Below are positions 46,299 through 56,674 of a DNA stretch of 64,000 nt, one piece after another. The stretch is taken from assembly GCF_902833055.1 (NCBI RefSeq), contig NZ_CADFEJ010000002.1, forward strand, positions 310,001 through 374,000. Direction: 5' to 3'. This stretch comes from Burkholderia territorii (lineage in GTDB: Bacteria > Pseudomonadota > Gammaproteobacteria > Burkholderiales > Burkholderiaceae). The translations under genes were made by a program, and so were the position numbers. Each line of letters opens with the position of its first letter. Position 1 is the stretch's first letter. The notes beneath the pieces were generated by a model. That model was not told where the DNA came from and made no database searches. It saw only the letters and a program-made list of their open reading frames with translations.

Positions 46299-47312
46299 TC
46301 AGTGAGTTTCGTCCTGCTCGGACGCGTCACCATTCGCGAGATCATCGCGCCAGTTTTTCCATGCGCGGTGAAGGCGGTTCGACGAGATCGGCCGCATGAA
46401 GCCGAGCCATTTGCCGACCCGCTCGGGCGGCACGTCATGCTCGAACAGTTCGGCTGCGTAAGTGTTGCGCAGCGTTTGCGGGCTCGCGCGCGCGGTGCGT
46501 GACGACGTGAGGCCTGCGGATTCGACGATCGCATCGATCGCGCGCAGCATCGTCGCCTTGTGCATCGGCCGCCCGGCATGCGAGGCAGGGAACACGAGCT
46601 CGCCCGGAATCTCCTGGCGCTTGCGCTCGACGAGCCATGCTTCGAGCAACGCGATCGCGAACGAGGCCAGATGGGTTTCGCGCGCGAAATCGGGATGCGT
46701 CGACGGGATCTGCAGCGACGTTCCGCTCGTATTGATGCAACTAATCGTGAGCACGCGTGCTTCGCCGGTCTTCACGCCGGCACCGAGAAATGCGGCGACG
46801 AGCGCGCGGTCGCGCCGCTCCTTCCAGTATGCGGAGCCGGATACGCCAATCGGCGAAAACAGGTAGGCCAACAACTTCGCGCGTTCCGCCGGTGTCAGGA
46901 AACCGGTCGGTTCATTGTCGCGTGCCTGACGCCAGTTCGCTTCGCCATCCTGAGCAATGAAGCGCGCCGGGTTGGTGGATGCGAGCTCGGTCCGCCGGAT
47001 GTGGTCGAGAACGCGTTCGATCAGCCGGAGATAGCGCAATCGCTGGGTCTTCCGGATGGGAAGCTCGCCGACGAAATTTGCGATCGTAGCGGTATCGACC
47101 GTCGCGAGGTTTTTCTGATGTGCGCGCAACCATGTGAGGAAGGCGCCCCATTGTGCGCGATAGACGTCGGCCGACGAACGGCGGTAGTCCTGCATGGCGA
47201 GCCAGGCGTCGAACGCGGTTTCGGGCGAGACGATCCAGTCGGACGCGCCGCGGTCGAACAGATCCTTTTCTTCCGGGCGTATGGGCGTGTCGGAGGATGT
47301 TGGAAGGGACAT
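46299..47312 (-). CDS. Tyrosine-recombinase-fold protein lacking most catalytic residues
   Basis: 337 aa. The SAM-like N-terminal domain (about 30-115, AWLAMQDYRRSSADVYRAQW) and C-terminal catalytic fold (about 135-320) align with XerC/D-type integrases. However, Arg I is Lys181 (GAGVKTGEAR), the box II His is Gln279 (SPQTLRNTYA; Arg282 is kept), the LGH His/Trp is Phe305 (LGF), and no Tyr occupies the nucleophile position (SSNRLHRAW). It is therefore probably inactive in strand exchange and may be a DNA-binding protein. It lies beside two iteron copies and the origin, convergent with the kfrA-like gene. Confidence 0.8.
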   Translation of the reverse strand: MSLPTSSDTPIRPEEKDLFDRGASDWIVSPETAFDAWLAMQDYRRSSADVYRAQWGAFLTWLRAHQKNLATVDTATIANFVGELPIRKTQRLRYLRLIERVLDHIRRTELASTNPARFIAQDGEANWRQARDNEPTGFLTPAERAKLLAYLFSPIGVSGSAYWKERRDRALVAAFLGAGVKTGEARVLTISCINTSGTSLQIPSTHPDFARETHLASFAIALLEAWLVERKRQEIPGELVFPASHAGRPMHKATMLRAIDAIVESAGLTSSRTARASPQTLRNTYAAELFEHDVPPERVGKWLGFMRPISSNRLHRAWKNWRDDLANGDASEQDETH

Positions 47313-47414
47313 GTGATTTATTCCGTTAGTTGCGTATATGGTAGCCCTATTCGCAACGTCGCGGGCAGCAGGATGCGGGAGCCGGCCGCCGTGTCGATCG
47401 GCCGGGGCCTGTCG

Positions 47415-47792
47415 TCAGTCGCCCCATGCCTTGGACGGACGATGAATGCGCTCGCGTGAAGGCGCTTCCTGCGATTTGGCCGCGGCTTCATACGCAAGGA
47501 CCGCGAACGAGAAGACAGCGGGCAACGCGTTCGATTGTCCGAAGTCGATGGGTTCATCCGTTTCGGGAAAGGTCATGTCCGACGGTCGTTCGAACAGCTG
47601 GCGCATGCCGGCTTCGTGCCGACTGGCAAAGCCGAGATCGGCGAGCGCTTCGGCTTCGATGGCGTGCAGCAGGCGCCACGACAGCGGGACGCGCTGTTGG
47701 ATGTAGCGCCCGGCTATATGGCGGACAATCAGTTCCAGGTCGTGCGCGGCAGCCTTGAAGCTGAGCGCGGCCAAGTCTTGTTCTTCTGTCAT
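47415..47792 (-). CDS. Hypothetical protein next to the recombinase-like gene
   Basis: 125 aa from MTEEQDLAALSFKAAAHDLE at 47792, with AGGAG eight bases upstream. It is mostly helical and acidic at the N-terminus, with no signal or membrane segment. I recognise no family. It lies about 100 bp upstream of the recombinase-like gene on the same strand and may be co-transcribed. An in-frame ATG at 47894 lacks a ribosome site. Confidence 0.6.
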   Translation of the reverse strand: MTEEQDLAALSFKAAAHDLELIVRHIAGRYIQQRVPLSWRLLHAIEAEALADLGFASRHEAGMRQLFERPSDMTFPETDEPIDFGQSNALPAVFSFAVLAYEAAAKSQEAPSRERIHRPSKAWGD

Positions 47793-47922
47793 CGCAGGCT
47801 CCTGTCGACCGGAGCGGGCGCCTCGGTGCCCCGACCCCGGCCAATGCATGGCGGAATGTCCGTATACTGTACAAACATACAGTATTTTCCGCAACTGGCC
47901 TTTCGGCCAGCTAGCCGCATCG

Positions 47923-48534
47923 TCAGCGATGTATCACGATCAGTAATGCGCGCGCTTCGGCCTTGCCGGGGTTGCGGATCGCGTGCGGCGTGTCGGCCGG
48001 GTAGCGTGCGGTATCGCCCGCCTTCAGGCGCCGGCTGGCCGCTGCGGCTTCGATTTCCATCGCGCCCTGCAGCACGGTGAGGTGTTCGCGCGTGCCGGGT
48101 TCGTGCGCGTTCGACACGAGCGCGCCACCGCCCGGCAGCGTCAGCTCGTACCACTCGAACTTGCCGGCCAGCTCGATCGGGCCCCAGACGCGCAACTGAT
48201 AGCGGCCGTCGTGGCCGGCGAGCGTCGGGATGTCGTGCGGGCCGTCCACGCGGATCGCCTCCGGCGCTTTCGGTTGCGAGAACAGCTCGTCGAGCGTGAT
48301 GCCGAGCGCATTCGTGAGCCGCCATGCGACCGCGATCGTCGGATTGGCCTTGTCGCGCTCGATCTCGGAGAGCATCGACTTCGATACGCCGGCTGCGCGC
48401 GACAGGTCGTCGAGGGTCAGCCTGCGCTCGTTGCGCAGGCGCTGGATTTGCTCGCCGACGCGCGGAGGGGTCACGCCCGGCTGCTGCGGTGCGGCGCCGG
48501 CAGGCGTGCGCCGCGACGCGGAGGAACTTGCCAT
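47923..48534 (-). CDS. XRE-family regulator with C-terminal cupin
   Basis: 203 aa. The N-terminal XRE helix-turn-helix (about 25-85) reads IQRLRNERRLTLDDLSRAAG and SKSMLSEIERDKANPTIAV. The C-terminal cupin_2 domain (about 110-200) has HEPGTREHLTVLQGAMEIEA and YPADTPHAIRNPG. These regulators sense small metabolites, often amino acids or polyamines. It is divergent from kbl-tdh (161-bp gap), so regulation of threonine degradation is a reasonable inference. Confidence 0.88.
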   Translation of the reverse strand: MASSSASRRTPAGAAPQQPGVTPPRVGEQIQRLRNERRLTLDDLSRAAGVSKSMLSEIERDKANPTIAVAWRLTNALGITLDELFSQPKAPEAIRVDGPHDIPTLAGHDGRYQLRVWGPIELAGKFEWYELTLPGGGALVSNAHEPGTREHLTVLQGAMEIEAAAASRRLKAGDTARYPADTPHAIRNPGKAEARALLIVIHR

Positions 48535-48695
48535 TTGATTTCCGTTCGCTTAGAGTTGTTCGGTATTTCGAATTTGAGTTCGGAATATCGGATAAATGCG
48601 GTCAACCGAACGACCGACTATAACAGTAGCAGGCCGTTGGGCTGCCGCCACGAGCGGCGCGCGGCGGATTGCGAATTCCTGTCAGGAGCTTTGCG

Positions 48696-49895
48696 ATGCG
48701 TGATGCCTTTCTCGCCCAGGTGCGCGGGACGCTCGACCAGATCCGCGCGGACGGTTTTTACAAGACCGAGCGCGAGATCGCGAGTCCCCAGGCGGCGGCC
48801 GTGCGGCTGGCCAGCGGTGCCGGCGTGCTCAATTTCTGCGCGAACAACTATCTCGGCCTGGCGAACGACCCGCGCCTGATCGCCGCGGCGCAGGCCGGCC
48901 TCGACCAGGACGGCTTCGGCATGGCGTCGGTGCGCTTCATCTGCGGTACGCAAACCGTGCACAAGCAGCTCGAAAGTGCGCTGGCGTCGTTTCTCGGCAC
49001 GGAAGACAGCATCCTCTATTCGAGCTGCTTCGATGCGAATGGCGGCCTGTTCGAGACGCTGCTCGACGAGAACGACGCGGTGATCAGCGACGAGCTGAAC
49101 CACGCGAGCATCATCGACGGCATCCGACTTTGCAAGGCGAAGCGTTTCCGCTACAAGAACAACGATCTGTCCGATCTCGAGGCGAAGCTGAAGGAAGCCG
49201 ACGCAGCGGGCGCGCGCCACAAGCTGATCGCGACCGACGGCGTGTTTTCGATGGACGGCATCATCGCCGACCTGAAAGGCATCTGTGACCTCGCCGATCG
49301 TTACGGCGCGCTCGTGATGGTCGACGATTCGCACGCGGTCGGCTTCATCGGCGCGAATGGCCGCGGTACGCCCGAGCACTGTGGCGTCGACGGCCGCGTC
49401 GATATCATCACCGGCACGCTCGGCAAGGCGCTGGGCGGTGCATCGGGCGGCTATGTCGCGGCTCGCCGCGAGATCGTCGAACTGTTGCGCCAGCGTTCGC
49501 GCCCGTACCTGTTCTCGAACACGCTGACGCCGAGCATTGCGGCGGCGTCGCTGAAGGTGCTGGAACTGCTCGGCAGCGACGAAGGCGCGAAGCTGCGCGA
49601 ACGCGTGCGCGAGAACGGCGCGCATTTCCGCGAGCAGATGACTGCCGCGGGTTTCACGCTCGTGCCGGGCGCGCATCCGATCATCCCGGTGATGCTCGGT
49701 GACGCCCAGCTTGCAACCAACATGGCGGACAAGTTGCTCGAAGAAGGTGTCTACGTGATCGGCTTCTCGTTCCCGGTCGTGCCGCGCGGTCGCGCACGCA
49801 TCCGCACACAGATGAGCGCCGCGCATACGCCCGAACAGATCGATCAGACGGTCGATGCATTCGTGCGTGTCGGCAAGTCGCTCGGCATCGTCTGA
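48696..49895 (+). CDS. kbl: 2-amino-3-ketobutyrate CoA ligase (glycine C-acetyltransferase)
   Basis: 399 aa from the ATG at 48696 (CAGGAGC upstream). It cleaves 2-amino-3-oxobutyrate with CoA to glycine and acetyl-CoA in the cytosol. It is a PLP fold-type I enzyme of the alpha-oxoamine synthase group, with Lys244 in the [14 protein letters not shown] loop, [11 protein letters not shown] and [13 protein letters not shown]. It is followed 14 bp later by tdh, the enzyme that makes its unstable substrate. Confidence 0.96.
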   Translation: MRDAFLAQVRGTLDQIRADGFYKTEREIASPQAAAVRLASGAGVLNFCANNYLGLANDPRLIAAAQAGLDQDGFGMASVRFICGTQTVHKQLESALASFLGTEDSILYSSCFDANGGLFETLLDENDAVISDELNHASIIDGIRLCKAKRFRYKNNDLSDLEAKLKEADAAGARHKLIATDGVFSMDGIIADLKGICDLADRYGALVMVDDSHAVGFIGANGRGTPEHCGVDGRVDIITGTLGKALGGASGGYVAARREIVELLRQRSRPYLFSNTLTPSIAAASLKVLELLGSDEGAKLRERVRENGAHFREQMTAAGFTLVPGAHPIIPVMLGDAQLATNMADKLLEEGVYVIGFSFPVVPRGRARIRTQMSAAHTPEQIDQTVDAFVRVGKSLGIV

Positions 49896-49909
49896 CGGAG
49901 GCTGCGAAC

Positions 49910-50938
49910 ATGAAAGCACTGGCAAAGCTCGAGCGCGGCCCCGGCCTTACGCTCACGCGCGTGAAGCGCCCCGAAGTCGGACACAACGACGTGCTGATCA
50001 AGATTCGCCGCACGGCGATCTGCGGCACCGACATCCATATCTGGAAGTGGGACGACTGGGCGCAGAAGACGATTCCCGTACCGATGCACGTCGGCCACGA
50101 ATACGTCGGCGAGATCGTCGAGATGGGGCAGGAAGTGCGCGGCTTCGCGATCGGCGATCGCGTGTCCGGCGAAGGCCACATCACGTGTGGCTTCTGTCGC
50201 AACTGTCGCGCCGGCCGCCGGCATTTGTGCCGCAACACGATCGGCGTCGGCGTGAATCGCGAGGGCGCGTTCGCCGAGTACCTGGCGATTCCCGCGTTCA
50301 ACGCGTTCAAGATTCCGCCGGAGATCTCCGACGATCTCGCGTCGATCTTCGATCCGTTCGGCAATGCGACGCACACGGCGCTGTCGTTCAATCTCGTCGG
50401 CGAGGACGTGCTGATCACCGGCGCGGGCCCGATCGGCATCATGGCCGTCGCGATCGCGAAGCACGTCGGCGCGCGCAACGTCGTGATCACCGACATCAAC
50501 GATTACCGGCTCGAACTCGCGCGCAAGATGGGCGCGACGCGCGCGGTCAACGTCGCACGCGAGTCGTTGCGCGACGTGATGGCCGACCTGCACATGACGG
50601 AAGGCTTCGACGTCGGCCTCGAGATGTCGGGCGTGCCGAGCGCGTTCACCAGCATGCTCGAGGCGATGAATCACGGTGGCAAGGTCGCGCTGCTCGGCAT
50701 TCCGCCCGCGCAGACGGCAATCGACTGGAATCAGGTGATCTTCAAGGGACTCGAGATCAAGGGCATCTACGGTCGCGAGATGTTCGAGACCTGGTACAAG
50801 ATGGTCGCGATGCTGCAAAGCGGCCTCGATCTGTCGCCGATCATCACGCATCGTTTTGCGGCCGACGATTACGAAAAAGGCTTTGCTGCGATGCTGTCCG
50901 GCGAAAGCGGCAAGGTGATCCTCGACTGGACGGTTTGA
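49910..50938 (+). CDS. tdh: L-threonine 3-dehydrogenase
   Basis: 342 aa zinc-dependent medium-chain dehydrogenase, NAD-linked. Catalytic zinc ligands Cys38 (TAICGTD), His63 and Glu64 (GHEYVG); structural zinc Cys93, Cys96, Cys99, Cys107 ([15 protein letters not shown]). The Rossmann motif is TGAGPIGIM. It oxidises threonine to 2-amino-3-oxobutyrate for kbl, with which it forms an operon. Confidence 0.97.
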   Translation: MKALAKLERGPGLTLTRVKRPEVGHNDVLIKIRRTAICGTDIHIWKWDDWAQKTIPVPMHVGHEYVGEIVEMGQEVRGFAIGDRVSGEGHITCGFCRNCRAGRRHLCRNTIGVGVNREGAFAEYLAIPAFNAFKIPPEISDDLASIFDPFGNATHTALSFNLVGEDVLITGAGPIGIMAVAIAKHVGARNVVITDINDYRLELARKMGATRAVNVARESLRDVMADLHMTEGFDVGLEMSGVPSAFTSMLEAMNHGGKVALLGIPPAQTAIDWNQVIFKGLEIKGIYGREMFETWYKMVAMLQSGLDLSPIITHRFAADDYEKGFAAMLSGESGKVILDWTV

Positions 50939-51031
50939 GTGCGGGCGGGGCGGCCGGCGCGTTTGCCGACTGCTCCGCTCGTGTCGGCATGAGCGTTCGA
51001 CGACGCACGACCGGAGTCGGCAAATGCTTGA

Positions 51032-51047
51032 GGTGAGATTATTCGGG
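51032..51047 (-). repeat. Remote iteron R3
   Basis: Inverted copy reading CCCG-AATAAT-CTCACC, 94 bp after the tdh stop. Confidence 0.75.
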
Positions 51048-51630
51048 AGCTGTGTTCGCGCGCCGAATGATGGCTCGATCGTGCTTTCGTGTGGCGCGCA
51101 ATCGAGAAATTCAACGACGGCACGTCGCGGCTCCTTGACGACATGACGACGATCGCGCTCCGGTTCCGCAGCATGCATCGGTGATCGGCAAATGCCCCCG
51201 CGCGTCACCGGCCAGTATCGCTCTCGCGTCCGCACTTTAGCGTCGCTCGGCGCGTGTCTTTCTTCCTGCCCCTCCCGTTCATTCGCCGCGGCCTGAACAG
51301 CCAGACCCTGGCGTCGCGCTTGCGCTCGCCCTGGCCGTGCCTTCGTACGACAGCACGTCGTCACACAACGCTGGCACGGCACCTCATCGATCCGTGAGCC
51401 AATCAACAACGATCGAACTCACCCGTCAGCCTGCCCGACTGCATCGATCGGTGCGCTGCCCGCCATTTGATTCGCTCACCGGTCAGCCGTCGCGCTTCGC
51501 GACCGCGAACACCACCAGCTTCGCCAGCGCGCATGCGCAGCGCCGCCTGAAATGCGCTGCTGGCCATCGGCGCCATGCAGCATTCGGCCCTTCCGCCGAC
51601 ATGGCCTTTTCACGTGTGTGTTGACGATGG

Positions 51631-51644
51631 AGAACGATCGTTCT
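51631..51644. promoter_or_regulatory. Candidate TetR operator
   Basis: AGAACGATCGTTCT is a perfect 14-bp palindrome 12 bp before the TetR-type ATG at 51656, well placed for autorepression. Confidence 0.6.
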
Positions 51645-51655
51645 ACCGTAAACCC

Positions 51656-52270
51656 ATGAACGCACATGATGACTTTTCCGGCGAACCGGCCGTTCGAGAG
51701 CGGCTTCTCGACGCGGCCGAAGCGCTGATCTACTCGGGCGGTATCCACGCGACGGGTGTCGATGCGATCGTGAAGCGAGCGGGCGCCGCACGAAAGAGCT
51801 TTTATTCGCATTTCGAATCGAAGGAAGCGCTGGTTGTCGCCGCCCTCGAGCGTCGCGACGAGCGCTGGATGCGCTGGTTCGTCGACGCCACGCTGGCGCG
51901 CGGCAAGTCGCCACGTGCCCACTTGCTCGGCATGTTCGACGTGCTGCGCGACTGGTTCTTGCAACCGGAATTTCACGGCTGCGCGTTCCTGAACGCGTCG
52001 GGCGAGATTGCCGATGCCGACGATCCGGTACGCGTCGTCGCGCGCATGCACAAGGCGCGCCTGCTTGCGTTCGTACGCGAGCGGTGCGATGCGTATGCCG
52101 ACGATGCCGGCATCGAGCGTCGCCGGCTGGCCCGGGTCGCGCGCCAATGGCTGGTGCTGATCGACGGCGCGATCGGCGTCGCGCTCGTCAGCGGCGATGC
52201 GACTGCGGCGCGCGATGCGCGTGCAACCGCCGAACTCGTGCTGGATATGGTGTCTCGCGCGTCGAAGTAA
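51656..52270 (+). CDS. TetR-family regulator
   Basis: 204 aa from the ATG at 51656; a longer frame from 51575 would cover the palindromic operator. The helix-turn-helix is [20 protein letters not shown] followed by [20 protein letters not shown]. The C-terminal ligand domain resembles the TetR_C group with [21 protein letters not shown]. It is followed by an NTF2-like gene 55 bp downstream, possibly in one transcript. Confidence 0.88.
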   Translation: MNAHDDFSGEPAVRERLLDAAEALIYSGGIHATGVDAIVKRAGAARKSFYSHFESKEALVVAALERRDERWMRWFVDATLARGKSPRAHLLGMFDVLRDWFLQPEFHGCAFLNASGEIADADDPVRVVARMHKARLLAFVRERCDAYADDAGIERRRLARVARQWLVLIDGAIGVALVSGDATAARDARATAELVLDMVSRASK

Positions 52271-52325
52271 CGCATCTCAAACGGCTGCGTTCGTGCGCGG
52301 CCCCAACCTTGAACAGGAGCATCCC

Positions 52326-52805
52326 ATGTCCGCTTCCCCGGAAGTTCGTCCGCCCGTCCCGCCCTTCACGCTCGACACGGCGCGCCAGAAAGTGCGTGCC
52401 GCGGAGGACGCGTGGAACACACGCGACCCGCAGCGCGTCTCGCTTGCCTATACGCCGCAGAGCCGCTGGCGCAATCGCGCGGAGTTCGTGACGGGCCGCG
52501 ACGAGATCGTCGGATTGCTGCAGCGGAAATGGACGCGCGAGCTCGACTATCGGCTGATCAAGGAGCTGTGGGCGTTCGGCGGGAATCGCATCGCGGTGCG
52601 ATTCGCATACGAATGGCATGACGACGCGGGCAACTGGTTCCGCTCATACGGAAACGAAAACTGGGAGTTCGACGAGAACGGCTTGATGGCATATCGCCAC
52701 GCGAGCATCAACGACCTGCCGATTCGCGAAGCGGACCGCCTGTACCATTGGCCGCTCGGTCGCCGTCCGGACGATCATCCCGGCCTGTCCGATCTCGGTC
52801 TCTGA
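52326..52805 (+). CDS. NTF2-like (DUF1348) protein
   Basis: 159 aa from the ATG at 52326, preceded by AGGAGC. It is a SnoaL/NTF2-like fold of the DUF1348 group: [60 protein letters not shown] and WEFDENGLM. Members are small soluble proteins of unknown reaction. It is probably controlled by the TetR regulator just upstream. Confidence 0.85.
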   Translation: MSASPEVRPPVPPFTLDTARQKVRAAEDAWNTRDPQRVSLAYTPQSRWRNRAEFVTGRDEIVGLLQRKWTRELDYRLIKELWAFGGNRIAVRFAYEWHDDAGNWFRSYGNENWEFDENGLMAYRHASINDLPIREADRLYHWPLGRRPDDHPGLSDLGL

Positions 52806-52869
52806 CGCATCGCGATGACGGCGCGTGGACGCGCCCGATTGTGCATCGAGCGCGACGCCCGTGCTCAAT

Positions 52870-52885
52870 GGTGAGGAAATACGGG
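52870..52885 (-). repeat. Remote iteron R4
   Basis: Inverted copy reading CCCG-TATTTC-CTCACC. Confidence 0.75.
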
Positions 52886-52898
52886 AGTCGCGCGTTAA

Positions 52899-52914
52899 GG
52901 TGAGTGTTTTCGGG
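52899..52914 (-). repeat. Remote iteron R5
   Basis: Inverted copy reading CCCG-AAAACA-CTCACC, 29 bp from R4. Confidence 0.8.
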
Positions 52915-53380
52915 AGAGGGCACGTTTCGTGCCGGACGGTGTGATCTTTCGCGCGCTGCATCTCACCGATCAATCGTCGCAGGAAACGATGGAAACGGCG
53001 CGGGTTGCACTGACCCAAGCGCCGCACGCATGGGCGTGCACGCGCTTTCATTGCTCGCATGCGGATCGAATGCGACATCGACGCCGCGCGTGCTGCGTCC
53101 ATGCACGGTGGTGAGAATCAATCGGTGTGTAGCGATGTGCGATGCAGCTCACCGCTCGACTTCGATGTGATTCAGATCACGGAGAATGGGTCGACACGCA
53201 TCAGTGCGCGCTGCCCAATCGCATTGTTCACCGCTCACCGCCCGACATCGACATCGACGCGCACGCCTGCACGCGCGCGCGCCGTAATCGGCGAAGGTCT
53301 AACCACACTCAATCGCGCCGCGCCACCTTGAGCACGACGCCTATCGACCGCTTCGCTCCGCGCCTCGTCGGATCGTTCTA

Positions 53381-54466
53381 TCAGCCGGCGATCCGCGACG
53401 CGATCGCCTCACCCACTTCCTGCGTCCCCGCCTGACCGCCGAGATCGCGCGTGCGCGGCCCGGTGCGCAGCACATCCTCGATCGCCGCGACGATCGCGTC
53501 GTGCGCTTCGCGTTCGCGACCCGCGCCGTTGCCGAGGAAGTCGAGCATCATTGCCGCCGACCAGATCATCGCGATCGGGTTCGCGATGTACTGGCCCGCG
53601 ATGTCCGGCGCGGAGCCGTGCACCGGTTCGAACAGCGACGGAAACTTGCGATCGGGGTTCAGGTTCGCCGACGGCGCGATGCCGATCGTGCCCGTGCAGG
53701 CCGGCCCGAGATCGGACAGGATGTCGCCGAACAGGTTCGACGCGACGACGACGTCGAAGCGGTCCGGCTGCAGCACGAAGCGCGCGCACAGGATGTCGAT
53801 GTGCTGCTTGTCGACGGCGATTTCGGGATAGCGCTCGCCCATCTCGGCCGCGCGCGCGTCCCACCACGGCATGCTGATCGCGATGCCGTTGCTCTTCGTC
53901 GCGACGGTCAGGCGCCTCGCGCGGCGCTGCGCGAGCTCGAACGCGAACTTCAGCACGCGCTCCGTGCCGTGACGCGTGAAGATCGACTGCTGCATCACCA
54001 CTTCACGCTCGGTGCCTTCGAACATCGTGCCGCCGACCGACGAATATTCGCCTTCGGTGTTCTCGCGCACGATCATGAAGTCGATGTCGCCCGCCTTGCG
54101 GCCGGCGAGCGGCGACGGCACGCCGTCGAACAGGCGCGCGGGCCGCAGATTGATGTACTGGTCGAATTCGCGGCGGAATTTCAGCAGCGAACCCCACAAC
54201 GAAACGTGGTCGGGCACCGTCTCGGGCCAGCCGACCGCACCGAACAGGATCGCGTCCATGCCCGACAGCCGGGCCTTCCAGTCGTCCGGCATCATCTTGC
54301 CGTGCCGGGCGTAGTAGTCGCAGCTTGCCCAGTCGATCTGCTCGAACTGGAAACGGATGCCGAAGCGCGCCGTCACCGCGTCGAGCGCGCGCAGGCCTTC
54401 GGGCATCACTTCACGTCCGATGCCGTCACCGGGGATGACGGCAATCTTGTACGTCTTGTCGCTCAT
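53381..54466 (-). CDS. Tartrate/D-malate-type dehydrogenase (isopropylmalate dehydrogenase family)
   Basis: 361 aa beta-decarboxylating dehydrogenase: AVIPGDGIGREVMPE, the MIVRENTEGEYSS loop, VTKSN-type VATKSNGIAI, NLFGDILSDLGPACTGTIGI and FEPVHGSAPDIAGQYIANPI. The RENTEGEYSSVGG pattern and the length fit TtuC/DmlA, which oxidise L-tartrate or D-malate with NAD and Mn/Mg, rather than LeuB. It is divergent from a LysR regulator starting at 54584, the common ttuC/dmlA arrangement. The exact substrate is an inference. Confidence 0.88.
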   Translation of the reverse strand: MSDKTYKIAVIPGDGIGREVMPEGLRALDAVTARFGIRFQFEQIDWASCDYYARHGKMMPDDWKARLSGMDAILFGAVGWPETVPDHVSLWGSLLKFRREFDQYINLRPARLFDGVPSPLAGRKAGDIDFMIVRENTEGEYSSVGGTMFEGTEREVVMQQSIFTRHGTERVLKFAFELAQRRARRLTVATKSNGIAISMPWWDARAAEMGERYPEIAVDKQHIDILCARFVLQPDRFDVVVASNLFGDILSDLGPACTGTIGIAPSANLNPDRKFPSLFEPVHGSAPDIAGQYIANPIAMIWSAAMMLDFLGNGAGREREAHDAIVAAIEDVLRTGPRTRDLGGQAGTQEVGEAIASRIAG

Positions 54467-54583
54467 GCAAGTCTCCTTGGCTGGTCGGGCCGCCGGCAGC
54501 GTGCGCAGCGGAACACGTCGCCATTTTATTTATTTCCATTCAGATTAAAATCGTGCGAGACGTTAATCGACTTTCCACGAATC

Positions 54584-55507
54584 GTGAATAAATCGCCGAA
54601 TCTCGACGACCTGCGCGTCTTCAGCCTGGTCGTCCGGCTGACGAGCTTCAGCATGGCCGCCGAGCAACTCGCGGTGTCGCCGGCCTATGTGAGCAAGCGC
54701 ATCGCGCTGCTCGAGGCGCAGCTCGGCACGCGGCTGCTGCATCGCTCGACGCGCCGCGTGACGGTCACGGAAGCCGGCGAGCGCGTGTTCGCGCGTGCCG
54801 AGAAGATTCTCGACGACGTCGACCATCTCGTCGAGGACGTGTCGACCACGCGCACGGTGCCGCGCGGCACGCTGCGCATCTCGACCAGCTTCGGCTTCGG
54901 CCGTCATGTCGTTGCGCCGGCGTTGCTCGATTTCTCCGCGCGCTACCCGCAGCTCAACGTGCGGCTCGATCTGTTCGACCGGCTCGTCGACGTCGCGGGC
55001 GAGGGCTACGATCTCGACGTGCGAATCGGCGACGAGATTGCCGATCACCTGATCGCACGCCGCCTTGCCGCGAACTATCGCGTGCTGTGCGCGTCACCGG
55101 ACTATCTCGCCCGGCGCGGTACGCCGCGCACGCTCGCGGATCTCGCATCGCACGACTGTCTCGCAATCAAGGAGCGTGACCATCCGTTCGGCGTCTGGCG
55201 GCTGAACCTGCGCGGCGAAACCGCCACGGTCAAGGTTGGCGGCGCACTGTCGACCAACCACGGCGAGGTGGCCGTGCAATGGGCGCTGGCCGGGCGCGGG
55301 ATCGTGCTGCGCTCCATCTGGGAAGCGGGGCCGCTGATCGAACGCGGCGCGCTGCGTCGCGTGCTGCCGGACGCGATTCAGCCGGCGAACATCTGGGCGG
55401 TGTATCCGGAACGCGTCGCGGCTTCGGCGAAAGTGCGCGTGTGCGTTGATTTTCTCGCGGAGGCGCTCGCCGGATTGAATGCCGCGGCCGGTGACGACGC
55501 GGGCTGA
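54584..55507 (+). CDS. LysR-family regulator divergent from the tartrate/D-malate dehydrogenase
   Basis: 307 aa with a GTG start at 54584. The helix-turn-helix is DLRVFSLVVRLTSFSMAAEQ followed by VSPAYVSKRIALLEAQLGTRL; the co-inducer domain (about 90-295) contains TVPRGTLRISTSFGFGRHVV. It is a close fit to the DmlR/TtuA-type activators adjacent to this dehydrogenase. The 117-bp divergent gap is A+T-rich (TTTTATTTATTTCCATTCAG), where a LysR box is expected. Confidence 0.88.
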   Translation: MNKSPNLDDLRVFSLVVRLTSFSMAAEQLAVSPAYVSKRIALLEAQLGTRLLHRSTRRVTVTEAGERVFARAEKILDDVDHLVEDVSTTRTVPRGTLRISTSFGFGRHVVAPALLDFSARYPQLNVRLDLFDRLVDVAGEGYDLDVRIGDEIADHLIARRLAANYRVLCASPDYLARRGTPRTLADLASHDCLAIKERDHPFGVWRLNLRGETATVKVGGALSTNHGEVAVQWALAGRGIVLRSIWEAGPLIERGALRRVLPDAIQPANIWAVYPERVAASAKVRVCVDFLAEALAGLNAAAGDDAG

Positions 55508-55518
55508 ATTCGGCCAAA

Positions 55519-55534
55519 GGTGAGCTTTTACGGG
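55519..55534 (-). repeat. Remote iteron R7
   Basis: Inverted copy reading CCCG-TAAAAG-CTCACC followed by TTT, 12 bp past the LysR stop in a convergent gap. Confidence 0.85.
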
Positions 55535-55664
55535 GGCCATGCGAGCAGCGATGGCGGACGTGATGTCCGTGATGGCTCGCAACGGCGCCGTGAGCCGTGC
55601 GCGTGCGGCAGGCACGGGCGGCCGCGATGCGCCGCGCCGGCCGATGATGACGCGCGCCGCCGGC

Positions 55665-56612
55665 CTACGCTGCTGTCGCGATGCTCGTTGCACCGAGCAT
55701 CAGGTCGAGATTCTGCACCGCCGCGCCGGATGCCCCTTTGCCGAGATTGTCGAACACGGCGGACAACAGCACCTGACCATGATCCGCATTCACGAACACG
55801 CCGAGCCGCAGGTCGTTCGTACCGTTCAGCGCTTGCGGATCGAGGTGCGTGATCGTGCGCGTATCCGCGAGCGGCATGACGTCGACGTGGCGGGCGCCGG
55901 CGTAATGGTGCGCGAGACATGCATGCAGCAACTCACCGGTCACGCCGGCACGGAGAAGACGCAGCTCGATCGGCACGGTGAGCACGATGCCCTGCCGGTA
56001 CGCGGCATAAGCCGGCACGAACAGCGGACGGTGTGCGAGCCCGGCGTGCAGCTGGATTTCCGCGACGTGCTTGTGCGCGAGCGCGAGGCCGTAGACCTGA
56101 AGCGGTTTCGTGCGTGCAGCCCCGTTCGATTCGAATTCGTCGACGGCGGCTCGCCCGCCGCCCGAATAGCCGGACACGGCATGGATGCTCACCGGGTAGT
56201 CGCTCGGCAGCAGGCCGGCTTGTTGCAGCGGCCGGAGCAGCCCGATCGCGCCTGTCGGATAGCAGCCCGGATTGGTGACGCGCCTGGCGTGCGCGATCGT
56301 CCGCGCATGTCCGTCGATCATCTCCGGAAAACCGTAGACCCATTCCGGATCGGTGCGATGGGCCGAGCTCGCGTCGATCACGCGTACCGCCGGATTGCGG
56401 ATGAAGCCGACCGCTTCGCGTGCGGCGGCGTCGGGCAGGCACAGAATCGCGATATCGGCAGCGTTGATCGCTTCGGCGCGGCGCGCCGGGTTCTTGCGCT
56501 CGGCATCCGGCAGCGTGACGACACGCAGGTCCGTGCGATCCCGCAGGCGTTCGTGGATCTGCAGTCCGGTCGTACCTTGGTCGCCGTCGATGTAGACAGT
56601 GGAGAGGCTCAT
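55665..56612 (-). CDS. argC: N-acetyl-gamma-glutamyl-phosphate reductase, type 2
   Basis: 315 aa from [20 protein letters not shown] at 56612, the short type-2 ArgC. It reduces N-acetylglutamyl phosphate to the semialdehyde with NADPH in arginine synthesis. The nucleophile is Cys117 in [12 protein letters not shown], and [15 protein letters not shown] is the family block. Alone, without other arg genes, and divergent from a LysR regulator, it may be a second, specially regulated copy rather than the biosynthetic one. Confidence 0.9.
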   Translation of the reverse strand: MSLSTVYIDGDQGTTGLQIHERLRDRTDLRVVTLPDAERKNPARRAEAINAADIAILCLPDAAAREAVGFIRNPAVRVIDASSAHRTDPEWVYGFPEMIDGHARTIAHARRVTNPGCYPTGAIGLLRPLQQAGLLPSDYPVSIHAVSGYSGGGRAAVDEFESNGAARTKPLQVYGLALAHKHVAEIQLHAGLAHRPLFVPAYAAYRQGIVLTVPIELRLLRAGVTGELLHACLAHHYAGARHVDVMPLADTRTITHLDPQALNGTNDLRLGVFVNADHGQVLLSAVFDNLGKGASGAAVQNLDLMLGATSIATAA

Positions 56613-56674
56613 GATGGTCGCGTTCCTCGTTTCGGACGTCGGGAAAGCCGTATCGTCCATCGAACGCCTAGAAT

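Larger units (their letters stand above)
50939..51655. other. 717-bp intergenic gap with one remote iteron
   Basis: Apart from the iteron at 51032 and the palindrome at 51631 I see no supported gene. Short open frames here lack ribosome sites and family resemblance. Confidence 0.5.
52806..53380. other. 575-bp convergent gap with remote iterons
   Basis: This lies between the NTF2-like and dehydrogenase 3' ends. It holds two good iteron copies and one degenerate copy (GGTGAG at 53110, followed by TCGG instead of CGGG at 53122). No gene is supported. Confidence 0.55.

Noticed and set aside
46299..47312. Active integrase marking a genomic island
   Set aside because: Catalytic residues are missing, no tRNA or attachment repeats are seen, and the flanks are origin and housekeeping genes.
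51337..51624. Small gene upstream of the TetR regulator
   Set aside because: No ribosome site, odd composition, and it runs up to the TetR operator; not supportable.
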